The notes under the pieces were generated by a model. The model was not told the DNA's origin and searched no databases. It saw only the letters and a program-made list of their open reading frames with translations. A program made the position numbers and the translations under genes. This document shows, in pieces, positions 16,854-25,576 of a stretch of DNA of 64,000 nt; within the stretch, counting starts at the first letter, position 1; each line of letters opens with the position of its first letter. The DNA lies in contig NZ_CP015207.1 in the NCBI RefSeq assembly GCF_002101375.1, forward strand, positions 2,930,001-2,994,000, given 5' to 3'. This DNA is from Sporosarcina ureae. GTDB lineage: Bacteria > Bacillota > Bacilli > Bacillales_A > Planococcaceae.

Positions 16854-17384
16854 ATGAAATGGTCCATTCATCAATTACGGAAACATAGGCAAGGCCCGCT
16901 ACTGTTTGACGAAGCAGTGAATTTGGATTCTGTGAAAAATCGGAATGAAGAAATTAGGGCGATTCAGCCTGTTCGAGTAAGTGGAACATGTACAATTGGT
17001 GAGAAAAAGTTAACATGCCAGCTTCGGCTAGAAGGTTCAATGATTTTGCCTTGTGCACGTACGTGGGAAGACGTCGATTATCCATTCTCCATTGAAACAG
17101 TTGAGCAATTCAGCTGGGACGAGGAGACACTTCAGACGGATGATGAAATTCATCCGGTTGATGAGGAAATAATTGATTTTACTCCTGTATTGGAAGAACT
17201 AATTTTGCTTGAAATCCCGATGCAAGTATTCTGTGAAAATGCAGATGAGATGCAACAGGTGGAAGGTAAAGGTTGGTCCTATACAACCGATGAAGAATTG
17301 GAAGCGCAACGGCAAGAAGCAGGAGAAAAAGTAGATCCTCGCTTAGCGGGATTGGCTAATTTTTTTGAAACCGATAAAGAGTAA
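16854..17384 (+). CDS. ylbN: YlbN, DUF177/YceD family protein
   Basis: A 176-residue acidic protein of the YceD family, commonly paired with rpmF and implicated in 23S rRNA or ribosome assembly. It has MKWSIHQLRKHRQGPLLFDE, the VSGTCTIGEKKLTCQLRLEG beta region, PCARTWEDVDYPF and a C-terminal DPRLAGLANFF. The frame is open from 16746, but that region contains the promoter; ATG 16854 has GAGGTGAT upstream. It ends 24 bases before rpmF. Confidence 0.9.
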   Translation: MKWSIHQLRKHRQGPLLFDEAVNLDSVKNRNEEIRAIQPVRVSGTCTIGEKKLTCQLRLEGSMILPCARTWEDVDYPFSIETVEQFSWDEETLQTDDEIHPVDEEIIDFTPVLEELILLEIPMQVFCENADEMQQVEGKGWSYTTDEELEAQRQEAGEKVDPRLAGLANFFETDKE

Positions 17385-17408
17385 ACCCTTATAAGGAGGT
17401 GCCCCCCA

Positions 17409-17582
17409 ATGGCAGTACCAAAGAGAAGAACTTCTAAAACGAAGAAAAATATGCGTCGAACTCATTTCAAAATCGAAGCGCCAGGTATGACTACTTGTAA
17501 CAACTGTGGCGAAATGAAATTGGCACACCACGTTTGCAAATCATGCGGACACTACAAAGGAAAAGACGTTGTAGGCGAATAA
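17409..17582 (+). CDS. rpmF: 50S ribosomal protein L32
   Basis: A 57-residue protein starting [20 protein letters not shown], with four cysteines in CNNCGE (30, 33) and CKSCGHY (43, 46): the zinc-binding (C+) form of L32. GGAGGTG is 7-8 bases upstream. It is cotranscribed with ylbN, as in most bacteria. A perfect 14-bp terminator follows. Confidence 0.97.
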   Translation: MAVPKRRTSKTKKNMRRTHFKIEAPGMTTCNNCGEMKLAHHVCKSCGHYKGKDVVGE

Positions 17583-17605
17583 TTTAGATTCAACACAACG
17601 AATGA

Positions 17606-17646
17606 AAGACTACCTTGAGACCATGGCTCAAGGTAGTCTTTTTTGT
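17606..17646 (+). terminator. Terminator after rpmF
   Basis: AAGACTACCTTGAG (17606-17619) pairs perfectly with CTCAAGGTAGTCTT (17627-17640), followed by a T-run. Confidence 0.95.
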
Positions 17647-17688
17647 TTTGCATAAAAATGGTATGCTAAGTGAAAAGGGGGAATTTTT

Positions 17689-18450
17689 TTGTCTTATTCT
17701 ATAAAGGTTGATCAATCCATTGCGTATTTTACAATTAATCGTCCTGCTATGCGAAATGCGGTAAATTATGATGTCATGGAGGGGCTTGAATTCTTTCTAG
17801 ATAAAATCGAAGATGACCCGGAAGTTTCCTTTGCTGTTATTAAGGGAGAAGGTGACTTGGCATTTTGTTCAGGCGGAGATCTTAGTGATTTTCACGGCTT
17901 TCAAACCGCAGAGGATGCTTTTCCGATGTTGAGCAGGGGGGCTAGTATTTTATATCGAATCGCTACTTTACCAATGCCTACGATAGCGCTTGTAAATGGA
18001 ACGGCTGTGGGTGGAGGCTGTGAACTGGCAACGGCTTGTGATTACCGTTTGGTTGCATCGCATGCAAGAGCTGGATTCATTCAAGGTACGTTGGCGATCA
18101 CGGCTGGTTGGGGCGGAGCTACATTGTTATTCGAGAAAAACGGCCCTCATGACCGTTTGCTGCAGTTTACAAGCGGCGCCAGCATTCATACATCTGCACA
18201 ACTACTAGAGCTTGGCTGGGCGACTGAAGTGTATGAGGGGGATGCGAAGGCGGCTCTTGACCAATTTCTAGCTCCGCAGCTTAAAGTACATAGAAATGTA
18301 CACCGTGCGTATAAATCCATCGCCACTAGGAAGTGGAGAGCTAGTGAGCTTGAACACGCCATGCAGGAAGAAGCTCGCGTTTGTTCCATCCTTTGGGAAA
18401 GTGATGCCCATCATGAAGCGGTACAAAGATTTTTAACGAAAAGCAAGTAA
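17689..18450 (+). CDS. Enoyl-CoA hydratase/isomerase-fold protein, possibly an acyl-CoA decarboxylase
   Basis: A 253-residue crotonase-fold protein. The oxyanion-hole segments are present (FCSGGDLSDF about 63-72; NGTAVGGGCELATACDYRL about 103-121). The second catalytic glutamate of true hydratases (FGxPEV) is not present; the segment reads AGFIQGTLAITAGWGGATLL. The WGGAT block resembles the ethylmalonyl/methylmalonyl-CoA decarboxylase branch. With an acyl-CoA carboxylase cassette next door, a clean-up role for miscarboxylated CoA esters is possible (inference). The start is TTG 17689 behind AAAAGGGGGAA. It has its own terminator, so it is not in one transcript with the carboxylase. Confidence 0.75.
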   Translation: MSYSIKVDQSIAYFTINRPAMRNAVNYDVMEGLEFFLDKIEDDPEVSFAVIKGEGDLAFCSGGDLSDFHGFQTAEDAFPMLSRGASILYRIATLPMPTIALVNGTAVGGGCELATACDYRLVASHARAGFIQGTLAITAGWGGATLLFEKNGPHDRLLQFTSGASIHTSAQLLELGWATEVYEGDAKAALDQFLAPQLKVHRNVHRAYKSIATRKWRASELEHAMQEEARVCSILWESDAHHEAVQRFLTKSK

Positions 18451-18455
18451 ACTTT

Positions 18456-18490
18456 CAGTCCCGACAGGCATACACTGTCGGGACTGTTTA
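18456..18490 (+). terminator. Terminator after the crotonase-fold gene
   Basis: CAGTCCCGACAG (18456-18467) pairs perfectly with CTGTCGGGACTG (18475-18486), followed by TTT. Confidence 0.85.
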
Positions 18491-18498
18491 AGATTTAC

Positions 18499-18528
18499 TT
18501 GTAAACGGTTTCATGAATAAGATACACT
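18499..18528 (+). promoter_or_regulatory. Promoter with an overlapping cre (CcpA) site for the acyl-CoA carboxylase cassette
   Basis: TTGTAAACGGTTTCAT (18499-18514) matches every position of the cre consensus WTGNNARCGNWWWCAW. Its first six bases double as a -35 (TTGTAA), with TACACT as -10 at 18523-18528 and an 18-base spacer. CcpA bound here would block the promoter, so the two carboxylase genes downstream are predicted to be repressed by preferred sugars. Confidence 0.75.
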
Positions 18529-18586
18529 ATCTATAAAGAAAATATTTTCAGCAAGTGTTAGCACTAAGTATATGAGGAGTGATGGT

Positions 18587-18802
18587 ATGCAAGAAGTAAA
18601 AGCAACTATGGCAGGTACGATTTTTCAGATAGATGTAAAAGAAGGAGATATAGTGACGAAAGGACAAGTTGTTGTCATTTTGGAATCCATGAAGATGGAG
18701 ATTCCGCTAGAGGCTGAAGTGGATGGAACGATAAGTAAGATTCACGGTGCTGAAGGTGACTTTGTTGATGAAGATGAAGTGTTAGTTACCATTCAATCGT
18801 AA
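18587..18802 (+). CDS. Biotin/lipoyl attachment (BCCP) domain protein
   Basis: A 71-residue single biotinyl domain. The attachment lysine is Lys36 in LESMKMEIP (usual form EAMKM), preceded by AGTIFQIDVKEGDIV and followed by EGDFVDEDEVLV. It is the carrier subunit of an acyl-CoA carboxylase, similar to B. subtilis YngHB. ATG 18587 follows GAGGAG by 7 bases; the ATG at 18572 precedes that site and is rejected. The carboxyltransferase gene starts 19 bases on. Confidence 0.88.
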   Translation: MQEVKATMAGTIFQIDVKEGDIVTKGQVVVILESMKMEIPLEAEVDGTISKIHGAEGDFVDEDEVLVTIQS

Positions 18803-18820
18803 TAAAAGGAGGGAAGTTCC

Positions 18821-20371
18821 TTGACAAATGAATCAACTAAGACAGCGTATAATGAAAAACTTCAAGAAATTACTGCTCACGTTATGAAGGGTGGTGCAGA
18901 AAAATATCATGAAAAATTAGAAGGGCAAGGTAAGTTATTCGTCAGAGAACGATTGCGTCTTTTATTTGACGATGGTAAGTATGCAGAGGATGGAAAATTT
19001 GCGAACTGTGAAGCAAAAGATCTACCTGCAGATGGAGTGGTTACTGCCACCGGAAAAATCGACGGTCAAACAGTTTGTGTGATGGCTAACGACTCTACAG
19101 TTAAAGCAGGGTCGTGGGGTGCAAGAACGGTAGAGAAGATTATCCGTATTCAAGAAACGGCTGAAAAGCTTCGTATACCGTTACTTTATTTAGTGGATTC
19201 TGCGGGTGCACGTATTACAGATCAGCTAGATATGTTCCCGAATCGTCGAGGAGCTGGACGTATTTTCCATAACCAAGTGCGCTTATCGGGTGTCATTCCA
19301 CAAGTTTGTCTTTTATTCGGGCCCTCTGCGGCAGGCGGTGCTTATATTCCAGCCTTCTGTGATATTGTCATTATGGTAGAAGGTAACGCCTCGATGTATT
19401 TAGGTTCACCAAGGATGGCTGAAAAAGTCATAGGTGAGAAAGTGACGCTGGAAGAAATGGGTGGCGCACGCATGCATTGTACGGTAAGTGGATGTGGGGA
19501 CATGCTAGTAAATACTGAAGAGCGAGCGATTTTAGAAGCACGTAGGTATCTATCCTACTTCCCTGCGAACTTTGAGGAGTCTACTAGAATAGTGGAATCC
19601 TGTGGAGTAAAAGAAGGTCGTTCGTTGGCAGAAATCATTCCTGAAAATCAAAACGCTCCATTTGATATGTATGAGGCGATCGATCAATTAGTGGATAATA
19701 ATAGCTTATTCGAAATCAAGAAGTTATTTGCGGCGGAAGTCATCACTACACTTGGGCGTATTGATGGACGTCCTGTAGGAATTATTGCGAATCAGCCCAA
19801 AGTCAAGGGTGGTGTGCTGTTTGTGGATTCAGCGGATAAAGTAACGAAGTTCATTACATTATGTGATGCCTTCTCTATACCGTTGCTATTCCTTGCAGAT
19901 GTGCCAGGGTTCATGATTGGAACGAAAGTGGAACGACAAGGAATTATCCGTCATGGAGCCAAGCTAATTATGGCGATGAGCTCCGCTACTGTACCGAAAA
20001 TTTCAGTTGTCGTACGTAAAGCATACGGAGCAGGACTGTACGCGATGGCAGGTCCTGCATTCGAGCCGGATGTCTGTATTGCGTTGCCGACTGCGCAAAT
20101 TGCTGTAATGGGTCCGGAAGCAGCTGTTAATGCGGTGTACTCGAATAAAATCGAAGCCATTGCGGATCCGAAAGAGAGAATTGCATTTATTAAAGAGAAG
20201 CAGCAAGAGTATAAAGAAGAAATTGATATTTATAAAATGGCCTCGGAACTTATCATTGATGAAGTGGTCGCCCCTCATCATCTACGGTCAGTGCTTGCTG
20301 AAAGATTCGAATATTATAAAACGAAAAAAATTACGAATTCTTCGAGAAAACATCCTGTCTATCCTGTATAA
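18821..20371 (+). CDS. Acyl-CoA carboxylase, carboxyltransferase (beta) subunit
   Basis: A 516-residue carboxyltransferase of the propionyl/methylcrotonyl-CoA carboxylase type (YngE/PccB-like). The N-half holds GKLFVRERLRLLFD, LLYLVDSAGARI and LFGPSAAGGAYIPAFCD; the C-half holds LGRIDGRPVGIIANQP, LLFLADVPGFMIGTKVERQG and YGAGLYAMAGPAF. These are the acyl-CoA and carboxybiotin sites. It moves CO2 from biotin on the neighbouring carrier to an acyl-CoA. No biotin carboxylase gene is next to it, so that subunit must come from elsewhere. The start is TTG 18821 behind AAAGGAGGG. Transcribed from the cre-controlled promoter. Confidence 0.92.
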   Translation: MTNESTKTAYNEKLQEITAHVMKGGAEKYHEKLEGQGKLFVRERLRLLFDDGKYAEDGKFANCEAKDLPADGVVTATGKIDGQTVCVMANDSTVKAGSWGARTVEKIIRIQETAEKLRIPLLYLVDSAGARITDQLDMFPNRRGAGRIFHNQVRLSGVIPQVCLLFGPSAAGGAYIPAFCDIVIMVEGNASMYLGSPRMAEKVIGEKVTLEEMGGARMHCTVSGCGDMLVNTEERAILEARRYLSYFPANFEESTRIVESCGVKEGRSLAEIIPENQNAPFDMYEAIDQLVDNNSLFEIKKLFAAEVITTLGRIDGRPVGIIANQPKVKGGVLFVDSADKVTKFITLCDAFSIPLLFLADVPGFMIGTKVERQGIIRHGAKLIMAMSSATVPKISVVVRKAYGAGLYAMAGPAFEPDVCIALPTAQIAVMGPEAAVNAVYSNKIEAIADPKERIAFIKEKQQEYKEEIDIYKMASELIIDEVVAPHHLRSVLAERFEYYKTKKITNSSRKHPVYPV

Positions 20372-20426
20372 TAAAACGTACCAACAGAGACGCCTTCACT
20401 GGGTCTCTTTTTTAAGGAGGAAAACT

Positions 20427-21320
20427 ATGCGATTTGTAGTGGTAGGAGCCGGATCCATTGGTTTATTAATCGGTTCCTATTTAGCTCAACACGAGGGAAA
20501 CGTGACCTTTTGGGTAAGACGAGAGGAACAAGCAAAACGCTTACGTAGTGGTCTGGTAAGAGAACCAGGAAATTTTACATATGAAGTAGATTCAACAATA
20601 CATATTGAAGAGTTGCCTAAAGACGCGCTATGGATTATTGCTGTGAAGTATGACGCGTTGCACATTGTATTATCCGAAATCAGTGCTATGTCCATACAAC
20701 CGGATTTATTGTTCATTCAAAATGGAATTGGACATCTATCGCTGATTACGCAGTATCCACTTGGGCGTGTGTCGTTTGCGACAATCGAGCATGGTGCAAC
20801 AAGAATAGATGATCGAACAGTTTCACATAACGGTATTGGACCTATTAACATGGTGGAAAATGACCAGATTGCTCCAATTATACAATGGATGCGAGAAATA
20901 GATCCACAGAACTTTCCCATTACTACGCAACAAAATGCAAAGCAGTTATTACTTCGTAAAGTACTGATCAATTGTGCGATCAACCCACTAACCGCATTGT
21001 TGGAAGTAAGGAATGGACTGTTATTAGAAAATCCTTATTTCCATTTGTTATTCCGCCAGTTGTGTAAAGAGTTACTCAGCAACTTTGAAGAATATGGCGA
21101 TCTATTAAGCTATAATGATATAGAAGGGGTATGCCGTAAAACAGCCGATAATCACTCTTCTATGCTTGTGGATAGAATAAATGGACGGAATATGGAAATT
21201 GAAACTATTTTAACGGCAGTGTTGAAAGAAATTAATCAAAAAGGTGGCAGTGCTCCCTTTTTGCAAATGCTAGAGACTGCACTGCTTGGAATAAATAGGA
21301 GTGAATGTGGCGGATGTTGA
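20427..21320 (+). CDS. panE: 2-Dehydropantoate 2-reductase
   Basis: A 297-residue ketopantoate reductase (ApbA/PanE family), the NADPH-dependent step to pantoate in vitamin B5/CoA synthesis. It has the N-terminal Rossmann motif VVVGAGSIGLLIGSYLA, FIQNGIGH, a catalytic-lysine region LLLRKVLINCAINPLTAL and NHSSMLVDRINGRNMEIE. This is the ylbQ position in B. subtilis. ATG 20427 has AAGGAGG upstream; the frame is open back to 20130, but that part overlaps the carboxyltransferase. A small AGAGAC/GTCTCT hairpin with a T-run (about 20386-20413) lies just before the ribosome-binding site. Confidence 0.9.
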   Translation: MRFVVVGAGSIGLLIGSYLAQHEGNVTFWVRREEQAKRLRSGLVREPGNFTYEVDSTIHIEELPKDALWIIAVKYDALHIVLSEISAMSIQPDLLFIQNGIGHLSLITQYPLGRVSFATIEHGATRIDDRTVSHNGIGPINMVENDQIAPIIQWMREIDPQNFPITTQQNAKQLLLRKVLINCAINPLTALLEVRNGLLLENPYFHLLFRQLCKELLSNFEEYGDLLSYNDIEGVCRKTADNHSSMLVDRINGRNMEIETILTAVLKEINQKGGSAPFLQMLETALLGINRSECGGC

Positions 21321-21694
21321 CGAATATACTTGGAGCGTTATTATTGTTCCCATTTATCATTTTAGTTGTATTAATTATTGTTGCAAAGAAAATAGGATTA
21401 CCTAAGAAAAAGAGGATCGGATGGGCGGTAGATTGGACTACACCGTTTATGGTACTTACCGTTTTGATTTTGATTCGTGCAATTTGGGATGTTTGGCTTC
21501 CTATTTTGTTAATCGGAATTTTGTGTTTGATTGCCATCGGATTTGCAGTGATAGAACGTTCAAGGGAAAAAGAGTTTCGGACATCTTGGGTGTTACGCAG
21601 AACGTGGCGAGCGTATTTTCTACTCTTAACGGCAGCTTACTTTATACTGTTCATTACCGGAATTACAGTGCAGATCATCCGCTACGTGAACTAA
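21305..21694 (+). CDS. DUF3397 family membrane protein
   Basis: A 129-residue protein with four hydrophobic helices (about 5-25, 42-55, 62-80, 100-120) separated by KKIGLPKKKRIGWAVDWTTP and an RSREKEFRTSWVLRRTWRAYF cytoplasmic loop. This fits DUF3397, commonly found between panE and bshC in Bacillales. The start overlaps panE by 16 bases (ATG 21305) or 7 bases (ATG 21314, better spaced from TAGGAG). Function unknown. Confidence 0.75.
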   Translation: MWRMLTNILGALLLFPFIILVVLIIVAKKIGLPKKKRIGWAVDWTTPFMVLTVLILIRAIWDVWLPILLIGILCLIAIGFAVIERSREKEFRTSWVLRRTWRAYFLLLTAAYFILFITGITVQIIRYVN

Positions 21695-21778
21695 TGGGTA
21701 CTCATAAGCGTATCTATTCAACCTGATCGGATGAGGTGATATACTTGCTGTAGTATAGTACATAAAGGGGTTTGTGAG

Positions 21779-23395
21779 ATGGACTTGGACACAATGGAGT
21801 TGCCGAAAAAGAATAAATTGATGGAAGCGTATCGTCACGATCCACAATTTTTCCATAGATTTTTCGACTATGAAATGACACCTGCAGGGTATGAAGAAAG
21901 AGCAGAGGAACTACAGCGACGTTCTTTTCAGAGAGAGCAACTGGCTGCTGCGGTAGAAAGTTATATGAAGCCGTTTGGAATATCAGACTTGGCTGCTCAG
22001 TATATTCAAGAGCTTTCTCAAGACGCATTGGTAGTAATTGGTGGGCAACAAGCGGGAGTTTTGACAGGACCTTTATATTCTGTTCATAAAGCGATATCCG
22101 TGATTTTATTGGCACAAAAACAACGAAAGGAATTAGGTAAACCTGTAGTTCCTGTGTTTTGGATTGCTGGAGAAGATCACGATATTAACGAAATCAATCA
22201 TACATATACTGCGAAGGCAGGAAAAGCGGTTAAGCGGCAGTTTAAACAGCCGACCATTTTAAAAGCGATGGCTTCAGACACGTATTATGATCAAAAAGAA
22301 ATGACCGTGTATATTAAGAAGATATTTAAAAGTTATGGAGAGACGTCCTATACGCAAAAATTATTGCGTGATGTGCTACAAACTGTAGAGCAACAACAGA
22401 ATTTCACAGGTTTCTTTACTTCATTGATGAATGACCTATTTACTGCGCATGGATTATTATTTATGGACGCAGCTTATAAGCCGTTGCGTCAATTGGAGTC
22501 GCCTTACTTTTCACAAATGATTGAAAATACGGAAGCGATGGCGAAAAGCATTTACTATGCAGAACAACAACTTCACACATATGGCTACGCAAAGCCAATT
22601 GAATCGGAAGAACAAGATGCCAATCTGTTTTATGTTCACGATACAGGCAGAGTACTACTAAGAAGAAAAGATGGCAAATTCGTTAATGAACAAGCGGGCG
22701 TGTCCTTTACAGAACAAGAAATGCATACTGTAGCGAAAAATAAGCCATGGTTGCTCAGTAACAACGTCGCTACGAGACCTATTATGCAAGATCTCGTATT
22801 CCCGGTATTGGCATTTGTCGGTGGACCTGGCGAAATTGCTTATTGGTCTTTATTGAAAGAGGCATTTCACATCATGGGAATCAATATGCCAGTAATCGTA
22901 CCACGACTTTCAATTACTTTGGTCAATAGACAAGTTCAAGAAGCTCTAAAGCTAACGGGGATTTCAATGACTCAAGTAATGAATGACGAACTACCGGAAC
23001 AATTGGAAAAATGGCGAGAGCAACAGCGAGATGAGCAATTCGATCGTTTGTTGGCAGAAACGAAGAATCAATTGCAGATGCAGTACGAACAGTTACAGTC
23101 ACATCTAAAAACAACAGATCCGGAACTAATACAATTGCTCAATAAAAACTTACAATTCCATACTAGTCAATTTGATTATTTACAGAAGAAAAAAGAACAG
23201 TCGATTTTGCTAAAGAACCATGTGCAATACGAGCGTTTTCACATTATTTCGGAACAGTTATTTCCGGAAGGTTCCTTGCAAGAGCGTCTCTACTCGCCAT
23301 ACTTTTACATGAATCAGTTCGGTGAAGGATTGATTGACGAGCTTCTGAAACAACCTTATACGTGTAATGGATCACATCAGTTAGTCTATTTATAA
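21779..23395 (+). CDS. bshC: Putative cysteine ligase BshC, bacillithiol synthesis
   Basis: 538 residues, the usual BshC (YllA) length. The enzyme adds cysteine to GlcN-malate, the last step of bacillithiol synthesis. Seen: VVIGGQQAGVLTGPLYSVHKA (about 81-101), PVFWIAGEDHDINEINH (about 123-139), FVGGPGEIAYWSLLKEAFH and a long coiled-coil region (about 400-480) rich in Gln/Glu. AAAGGGG lies 8 bases before ATG 21779; ATG 21794 is an alternative. A strong terminator follows, so dcw transcription does not continue from it. Confidence 0.93.
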   Translation: MDLDTMELPKKNKLMEAYRHDPQFFHRFFDYEMTPAGYEERAEELQRRSFQREQLAAAVESYMKPFGISDLAAQYIQELSQDALVVIGGQQAGVLTGPLYSVHKAISVILLAQKQRKELGKPVVPVFWIAGEDHDINEINHTYTAKAGKAVKRQFKQPTILKAMASDTYYDQKEMTVYIKKIFKSYGETSYTQKLLRDVLQTVEQQQNFTGFFTSLMNDLFTAHGLLFMDAAYKPLRQLESPYFSQMIENTEAMAKSIYYAEQQLHTYGYAKPIESEEQDANLFYVHDTGRVLLRRKDGKFVNEQAGVSFTEQEMHTVAKNKPWLLSNNVATRPIMQDLVFPVLAFVGGPGEIAYWSLLKEAFHIMGINMPVIVPRLSITLVNRQVQEALKLTGISMTQVMNDELPEQLEKWREQQRDEQFDRLLAETKNQLQMQYEQLQSHLKTTDPELIQLLNKNLQFHTSQFDYLQKKKEQSILLKNHVQYERFHIISEQLFPEGSLQERLYSPYFYMNQFGEGLIDELLKQPYTCNGSHQLVYL

Positions 23396-23405
23396 GAAAC
23401 CACTT

Positions 23406-23440
23406 AAACCCGACATTCGTTCTATGAATGTCGGGTTTTG
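23406..23440 (+). terminator. Terminator after bshC
   Basis: AAACCCGACATTC (23406-23418) pairs perfectly with GAATGTCGGGTTT (23426-23438), followed by TGTTTT. Confidence 0.93.
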
Positions 23441-23505
23441 TTTTCATGTAAAAGATTAATTAGCCAATTATATAAGATGAATTAAAGAAATGGACGGTAC
23501 CAACC

Positions 23506-23675
23506 GTTGCTTTCCGTTCCAGGCGGACGTTTTCCGAGGGGCGTGGCTTGAGCCAAGCGAACAGCGAAGGGTTCGCTTTGCCGTATTTCTGTGTACTTTG
23601 CAGAAATTAAGGCATCTGGCCGGGGTCTCAAGGCGCACGCTAATCCCCCAGGAGCCGCCTTGCACTCCAAGCAAC
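23506..23675 (+). repeat. Structured interspersed repeat, copy R1 (long form)
   Basis: About 170 bp closed by the inverted repeat GTTGCTT/AAGCAAC. It contains the family blocks CGTTCCAGGCGGACG (left), GGCTTGAGCC, GGGTCTCAA and GGAGCCGCC (right). Inner hairpins are perfect: AAGCGAAC/GTTCGCTT and ATTTCTG/CAGAAAT. TTGAG (23548-23552) can pair with CTCAA (23627-23631). Related copies are at 41668, 42039 (inverted) and 62035. Short ORFs through it are artefacts of the repeat. Confidence 0.8.
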
Positions 23676-24175
23676 TTAGTACTACTACGTAACAAATAAT
23701 TTGTTCAACTTATATAGTTGTGGTAGGGATTGTCGCTTTAGAAGAGCCGCAATTCCGCGGGCTCGCGGAGAATGGATGTTCAAAAGAGTTGCTACTCTTA
23801 CGTTTCACTTTTTGTGGATGTACGGAATCTAAAATTGCGTGTAGATAAGTTTAAATACAATGCAATCTCCCATACTAACGTCAGTGAATGATTTGTAATC
23901 AACTCACGCATTCTCTAGAGATAGAAAGCATCTCTAACTAGAGCTTCCAGCCTTCATACTCACTAGTAGATTCTCTAATTGGTATTGAAATTTTCTTAAA
24001 GGTAATGACTAGAGAAAATTGCGAAAAAAGTAGTTTTTTCGGGATATGGACGAGAATATAAATTAGAAAGAAGTACTATTGACACATTTTAAAAATTATG
24101 CGAAGAAAAATGGTGTAGTGGGTGGAGGAAAGTGGGGGGATGTGGTACATTATTTCATACAGTGGGGTGAATTAT
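23676..24175. other. Intergenic region upstream of mraZ
   Basis: No convincing gene. It holds a GC-rich patch around 23744-23772 (AATTCCGCGGGCTCGCGG) that may be another repeat remnant, and small hairpins around 23923-23945 (TCTCTAGAGA; CTCTAACTAGAG). TTGACA is present at 24079-24084 but lacks a well-spaced -10. The mraZ promoter must lie here, but I cannot place it. Confidence 0.5.
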
Positions 24176-24607
24176 ATGTTCATGGGTGAGTATCAGCATT
24201 CAATCGATATGAAAGGTCGACTGATCGTTCCTTCGAAATTTCGGGAGCAATTAGCAGAAGGCTTTATTTTAACCCGTGGACTGGATAATTGCTTGTTTGG
24301 ATATCCACTGGATGAATGGCAAAAGCTTGAAGAAAAATTGAAAGCGTTGCCGGTTACAAAAAGAGATGCTCGGGCATTCACTCGTTTTTTCTTCTCAGGA
24401 GCAAGCGAAGCAAGTCTGGATAAGCAGGGGAGAGTAAATATACCCGCAAACTTACTGGAATTTGCGAAGATTGAAAAGGACTGTATGATTATCGGTGTAT
24501 CCAGCCGGATTGAAATCTGGTCTACAGAACTATGGGAAGCGTATTACGAGGAATCTGAAGAATCATTCAATGACATTGCAGAAAACCTAATTGATTTTGA
24601 ATTTTGA
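24176..24607 (+). CDS. mraZ: Transcriptional regulator MraZ
   Basis: 143 residues with two AbrB-like SpoVT/MraZ repeats. Each carries the DxK/QGR motif: [15 protein letters not shown] (N-half) and [18 protein letters not shown] (C-half). MraZ binds repeats upstream of its own operon and tunes dcw expression. The frame is open from 24122, but GGGGTGA lies 5 bases before ATG 24176, which gives the canonical MFMGEYQHS start. First gene of the dcw cluster. Confidence 0.95.
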   Translation: MFMGEYQHSIDMKGRLIVPSKFREQLAEGFILTRGLDNCLFGYPLDEWQKLEEKLKALPVTKRDARAFTRFFFSGASEASLDKQGRVNIPANLLEFAKIEKDCMIIGVSSRIEIWSTELWEAYYEESEESFNDIAENLIDFEF

Positions 24608-24624
24608 AAGCAGGCGGAATAACC

Positions 24625-25557
24625 ATGTTTAACCACACAACAGTATTACTGCATGAAGCCGTCGAAGGCTTGAATGTAAAAGAAAATGGCATTTACGTGG
24701 ATTGCACACTTGGTGGTGCAGGTCACAGTGAAGAAATTGTCAAACTTCTATCATCTGAAGGACAACTAATTTGCTTCGATCAAGATATGACAGCTATTGA
24801 AGCAGCGCAAAAAAAACTATCGAACTATACTGCACAAGTACACTTCGTCCATGCAAACTTTAAAGACTTGAAAAATGAATTGGCGAAAATAGGAATCTCT
24901 CATGTAGATGGGATTTTATATGACCTTGGAGTTTCTTCTCCACAATTGGATACACCCGAGCGAGGCTTCAGTTACCATCATGATGCACCGTTGGACATGC
25001 GTATGGATACTTCTGCGCCATTAACGGCTTATGATGTAGTCAATGAATGGTCGTATTCAGATTTAGTGAGGATATTCTTCCGTTATGGTGAAGAGAAGTT
25101 CTCGAAGCAAATCGTTCGTAAAATTGAAGAAGCACGCGCAGATGCGCCTATACGTACAACAGGTGAACTAGCTGAACTTATTAAAATGGGCATTCCAGCA
25201 GCTGCCAGAAGAACCGGAGGCCATCCTGCGAAACGTGTTTTCCAAGCTATACGAATTGCGGTAAATGATGAGCTAGGAGCGGCTGAGCAATCTTTAACTG
25301 ATGCCCTCACGTTATTGCGTGGAGATGGTCGGATCAGCGTAATTACCTTCCATTCACTGGAAGATCGCTTATGTAAAACTATTTTTAAGGAAGCTTCTTC
25401 CATGCCGGAGTTGCCGCCAAACTTACCTATTATACCTGAGGGCATGGATCCGGATTTCCGTCTTATAACACGAAAGCCGATCATCCCTACAGATGAAGAA
25501 ATAGAGCATAATAAACGTGCCAGATCAGCAAAGTTACGAATTATAGAGAGAAAATAG
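24625..25557 (+). CDS. rsmH: 16S rRNA (cytosine(1402)-N4)-methyltransferase
   Basis: 310 residues. RsmH (MraW) methylates N4 of C1402 in the ribosomal P site. It has [13 protein letters not shown] at the N-terminus, the SAM motif [45 protein letters not shown] and [10 protein letters not shown]. The start is ATG 24625 (MFNHTTV), 17 bases after mraZ. Operon with ftsL. Confidence 0.96.
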   Translation: MFNHTTVLLHEAVEGLNVKENGIYVDCTLGGAGHSEEIVKLLSSEGQLICFDQDMTAIEAAQKKLSNYTAQVHFVHANFKDLKNELAKIGISHVDGILYDLGVSSPQLDTPERGFSYHHDAPLDMRMDTSAPLTAYDVVNEWSYSDLVRIFFRYGEEKFSKQIVRKIEEARADAPIRTTGELAELIKMGIPAAARRTGGHPAKRVFQAIRIAVNDELGAAEQSLTDALTLLRGDGRISVITFHSLEDRLCKTIFKEASSMPELPPNLPIIPEGMDPDFRLITRKPIIPTDEEIEHNKRARSAKLRIIERK

Positions 25558-25576
25558 AAAAGGGGAATCGAGCCAA

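Noticed and set aside
20003..20281. Minus-strand ORF of 92 codons inside the carboxyltransferase gene
   Set aside because: Shadow of a strongly supported gene; composition is that of antisense translation.
20130..20426. N-terminal extension of PanE by 99 codons
   Set aside because: It overlaps the carboxyltransferase coding region in another frame; ATG 20427 has a strong ribosome-binding site and starts the Rossmann motif.
23468..23699. Short ORFs on both strands through repeat R1 (69-75 codons)
   Set aside because: They lie wholly in a hairpin-rich repeat, have no ribosome-binding site, and their frames are not kept in the other copies (R2, R3, R4).
24079..24102. MraZ promoter at TTGACA 24079
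   Set aside because: The -35 is perfect but no acceptable -10 lies 16-19 bases downstream.
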